Source of the DNA: Epiperipatus broadwayi
Lineage: Eukaryota > Onychophora > Udeonychophora > Euonychophora > Peripatidae
Assembly: GCA_028023455.1 (NCBI GenBank)
Contig: JAQFVV010012573.1
Span: 1,918,815-1,982,814 of the forward strand
Reading direction: 5' to 3'
Length of the DNA stretch: 64,000 nucleotides
Shown here: positions 60,851-64,000 of the stretch, one piece after another
Layout: every line of letters begins with the position of its first letter
Position numbering within the stretch: the first letter of the stretch is position 1
Translations under genes and position numbers: made by a program
The notes under the pieces: model-generated
Told to the model about the DNA's origin: nothing
Seen by the model: only the letters and a program-made list of their open reading frames with translations
Databases searched by the model: none

Positions 60851-61947
60851 GCTAAACATGCTTCACATTACATTAATATAAACATCTATATATCTCTCCA
60901 CTAGCTCTGACACAACCACAAAACAAATAGCCTGAAATTAAAATCCCTTAAATTAAACATAAATGAATTTAAACATAGTTATTAATCTTTATCCATGCAG
61001 CTATCTACACCCAACTTTAAATTTAATACATTTTAGTTAAAACATAATACACACACAAAAAAAATGAAATGGAAATGATTGCTTAAACATCTACATAAAA
61101 AATATCAATAATTGAATTTGCATTCTTTAAGTCAGATAAGAGTTCTTATTTTCAGTTATTAATTACTTGCAATTTTAGGAAAGTTCTTATTAGATAGACA
61201 CAATAGTTCATACTTTACAGATTTAATAGATTGAGAAGTCCATCTTCGTGATCACTTTTGTAGATTTTGTCCTTCTTTGAAATGAAACTGCGACTTGCCA
61301 TGCATTTGGTCAGGAACTGTCATCCAGAGGCCTCAACTGGTTGTCCAGAAAATTAAATTTATTGCAGACTTCCACATTGTGAAAATCTGCAATATAGCTG
61401 GTTATAACGATCTATTCATAGTCAGCTCTCAGATAACAATTATAATAATAATTTGGCTTTTATATTTTTATTAGTCTCTTATCATTAGATCTTGAGATTC
61501 AACGAGCAAGATGCCACTAATCCATTCGTGTTTCAGTTATGGTCCGTGCTGTCATTTTCGTGTTTGCATTGGTCATTTAATTCCTTTGTATTCTCTTATC
61601 TGACCATTTAATTTATTTTACATGCCTCACGAGGTATTTTGCTTTTGAACAATCATTTAATTAATAAGACAATCATTTCCATTTTCTAAGACTATAGAAA
61701 TCAACATTATTTCTATTTTTAAAATATCAATCTTTATATCTTTACTTTTTTACAAAAAAATTACTTTCAAATATTTTTATTTTTTAAAAGTTTTTAAAGT
61801 TGTCCATCATGCGATCTATATATACTTTTCTTTTTAATAAATCAATTTTTATTTATGATCTTTTATTTTAATTTTAAAATAATGTGACGGGATATTATAT
61901 TCCGTTACAATATATATATACGCACTCACTTTATATCCAGTTGAATC
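60851..61947. other. intergenic DNA with a more complex part at 61220-61630
   Basis: The 61220-61630 block is less AT-rich and unique within the window, but has no readable exon or motif. A near-palindrome GTGACGGGATATTATATTCC, completed by GTTAC, lies near 61884-61908. Confidence 0.35.
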
Positions 61948-64000
61948 ATGTTTACTTTTATAAATTTTATCACATATATAATTAAACTGTATACCCATAA
62001 AAATAAATCTCATATTGCATTAATTAGAGGTTTGGATTTAATAAAAGTAAAACTTATAGACACTTCATGTGATCTTTCCTTCATTCCATCAATAATGTAC
62101 CTAAAACAGAAATATAAATTACACAATAAATTCTGTCAGACATCCCTCTACATAAAATTTAAAATATTTCTTAAGTCAGCACCATAACTGGTCTAAAGGC
62201 TATATCAACTGGGTGCTTGGTTACAAGATTATAAAATAACATCTTCTTTAATTAAAAACAATAAAGTTATCACAGGCAAAACCATACTCCATCAAGTTTT
62301 TTATCATTTAAAACTAAATTACAAACATCAAATAAGCCTGCACGTGCTCCTCTGCATTTTGGTAACTGTAAAGAAAGACATAACATTACAAAATAGGACA
62401 TCATACTTAAAATTATATTTTTTCCTAACAGCTTTCCAGATTTATTCTTACTAATCTCAGTCACTTCATCATAATACCTATTATTCAAAATATACATATA
62501 TACATTTCATATCAAATCTATAGTATAGACCAGCTATATCATGTCTTAATGATGTCTTCCCATAATAAAAATGTTATTCCATATTTGCTTATTCATCTTT
62601 AACCTATTGCCAGGCCTATCATTTTAATTAAAACTATAAAATCACCAATAAAAGATAAGATTAAACATCTCATCCTTCCCCACAGTTTTTAATTTTCCAA
62701 AAAAAGATTGCTCTGCTTCTGTTGCAATTAGGCTTTTTAAAATAACTATAGATGATATCACATATTTTAGAAAATCAGGACCTATTGCAATGAAACTTTA
62801 TATCACTGCAGTCTTTGATTTAGTTTCTATTGACAAATTTCTACAAATTCTTAAAGAATATGTATTTTTTTCTGCATATTAGCAAACTTACTCAATAACT
62901 GAAAAATTCACTCAACATTAAATGAACAAACCTCCCACAGTATTCTATACCACAGGATTCCCCCTAAGCTCACTTCTTTTTTTGACTTACATTAACTCAT
63001 TATTAGCAGCATCTAAAATTAACTGTCAGGAATTTTTAGTGCTTCTATAACTCAACCAATTGATCTCATGATTTAGTCATCTTATCACCATCAAAAAAAC
63101 TATATATGTCAAATAATTAACATTCTAAACAATTATACGGAGAACTATTAATTTAAATTCAGGCAATAAAATAGACTCTCCTTTCACTACCTCACACATA
63201 AATTCTTAGGTTTCCTCATTTATCATTCTTCAAATACTATGAGTTGTGAAATCCAAAGTAAACTCCTCACCTCTATAAAAACATAATTAACTCATTATTT
63301 AAATCATATTTATCTATACATGCAAAAGTATTTCTCATCAATATTTTTATCTTGTCAAAATATTCTTTTATATACTTACCATCAAGTACAATATGTTCTT
63401 TATGAAAAAATAAATTCACTATGCAATAAATTGATCTGGAAGAAGAAAATGATACCAATTAGTATCAAATCAAAGCAAAAAAACATTGTTAAACACAATG
63501 GACTTTCATTACACTGCATCTCAATATAACTATTTTTAGAGAACAGTAAATGAGTTTACCAGATTTATTAACTCATACTCTAAGTTGTTAAGCTTACCAC
63601 TACCAATAAAAAATCCTTTCATTAAAGGATTAAACACATCCAGGGCTAAATACACTATACCAGATCAAAAAATATTTATTACAAAAAGTAAATACCAGGA
63701 TGCATATGTAATAGTATATATAAACCCAGCACAATCTCACTAATAAAACAAATAAATTCTAAATTTAAATTTTGGTTTTTGGAGCCAAAATATTTAATTT
63801 TTTTTAATTAATATCAATCTTGAGGCTCTTTCTACCAATATCTTTTTACCCCAAAGAAGGTTTTTATTAGTATAGACTCAATATGATTTTTATGTCAGAA
63901 AAAAAAACTATGGCGCACTTCCTTAATAATTGTTCACTATTACAAACCTACTGAAACATAATGAATCCATCACAATTTTAATTAAGCAACTATATAAAAA
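61948..64000 (+). pseudogene. LINE ORF2 reverse-transcriptase remnant (continues past the window)
   Basis: From about 62690, translation gives FPKKDCSASVAIRLFKITI, then GPIAMKLYITAVFDLVSIDK ('..D..AFD.V....L', motif A region), then IPQDSPLSSLLFLTYINSL near 62950-63000 ('GVPQGSPLSPLLF..Y'), and a thumb (INSLCNKLIWKKK, HNGLSLH) near 63410-63520. At the right edge KKTMAHFLNNCSLL (63900-63945) fits the zinc-ribbon part. Stops and shifts are common. Upstream, 61948-62600 reads like the endonuclease-RT linker but is less certain. It resembles the 33-kb fragment. Confidence 0.6.

Noticed and set aside
62270-62497. 75-codon minus frame
   Set aside because: It is antisense to readable LINE text and has no motif of its own.

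Overview
The window looks like AT-rich nuclear DNA of an invertebrate animal. It is dense in (TA)n and (AAT)n tracts and holds non-LTR retrotransposons of at least three kinds, Penelope-like elements, an old Ty3/gypsy LTR element, a hAT end, SINE-like repeats and many foldback repeats. I see no bacterial operon, plastid or mitochondrial genes, rRNA, CRISPR array or complete host gene. I cannot assign a phylum. The 'genes' here are almost all transposon genes, most of them broken.

Layout. 1-3.1 kb: 5' half of a LINE on the minus strand (ORF1 broken, ORF2 endonuclease open and running off the left edge). 3.1-6.1 kb: unassigned DNA with two weak exon or ORF candidates. 6.1-8.5 kb: SINE-like family 1 (copies A-D) and a 6.84-7.21 kb inverted repeat. 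9.0-10.3 kb: (AAT)n tracts around retroelement-tail-like sequence. 11.2-16.5 kb: inverted repeats, a LINE 3' end, a 1.2-kb foldback and a direct-direct-inverted three-unit repeat. 17.2-20.5 kb: a nearly intact RTE-type LINE (minus). 21.2-25.1 kb: a SINE palindrome and a 3-kb foldback that carries its own datable insertion. 26.1-29.1 kb: repeats and a canonical Penelope-like element with C-terminal GIY-YIG (plus). 29.2-32.6 kb: SINE-like copies F-H, with F split by a 2.23-kb insertion bounded by a perfect 18-bp target duplication. 33-43.2 kb: LINE fragments, an RTE fragment, a possible mariner remnant, a coiled-coil remnant, a CR1/jockey-like LINE (minus) and a hAT end.

44.9-45.15 kb: a GC-richer, non-repetitive patch with a DR1-like nuclear-receptor site, an octamer and two CACGTG E-boxes. 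It is the best candidate for host regulatory DNA. 46.4-52.0 kb: an old gypsy element with recognisable LTRs, interrupted in its RT by a second direct-direct-inverted repeat. 52.3-54.95 kb: a decayed Penelope-like element on the minus strand whose GIY-YIG lies upstream of its RT, as in the permuted Naiad/Chlamys type. 55.0-55.95 kb: a degenerate tandem array. 58.3-60.0 kb: another foldback. 61.95-64 kb: LINE RT remnant running off the right edge.

The strongest observations are the 2.23-kb insertion, the recurrent hairpin and direct-direct-inverted architectures, the two domain orders of Penelope-like elements in one window, and the candidate regulatory patch. All homology calls come from reading motifs in translation; no search was run.
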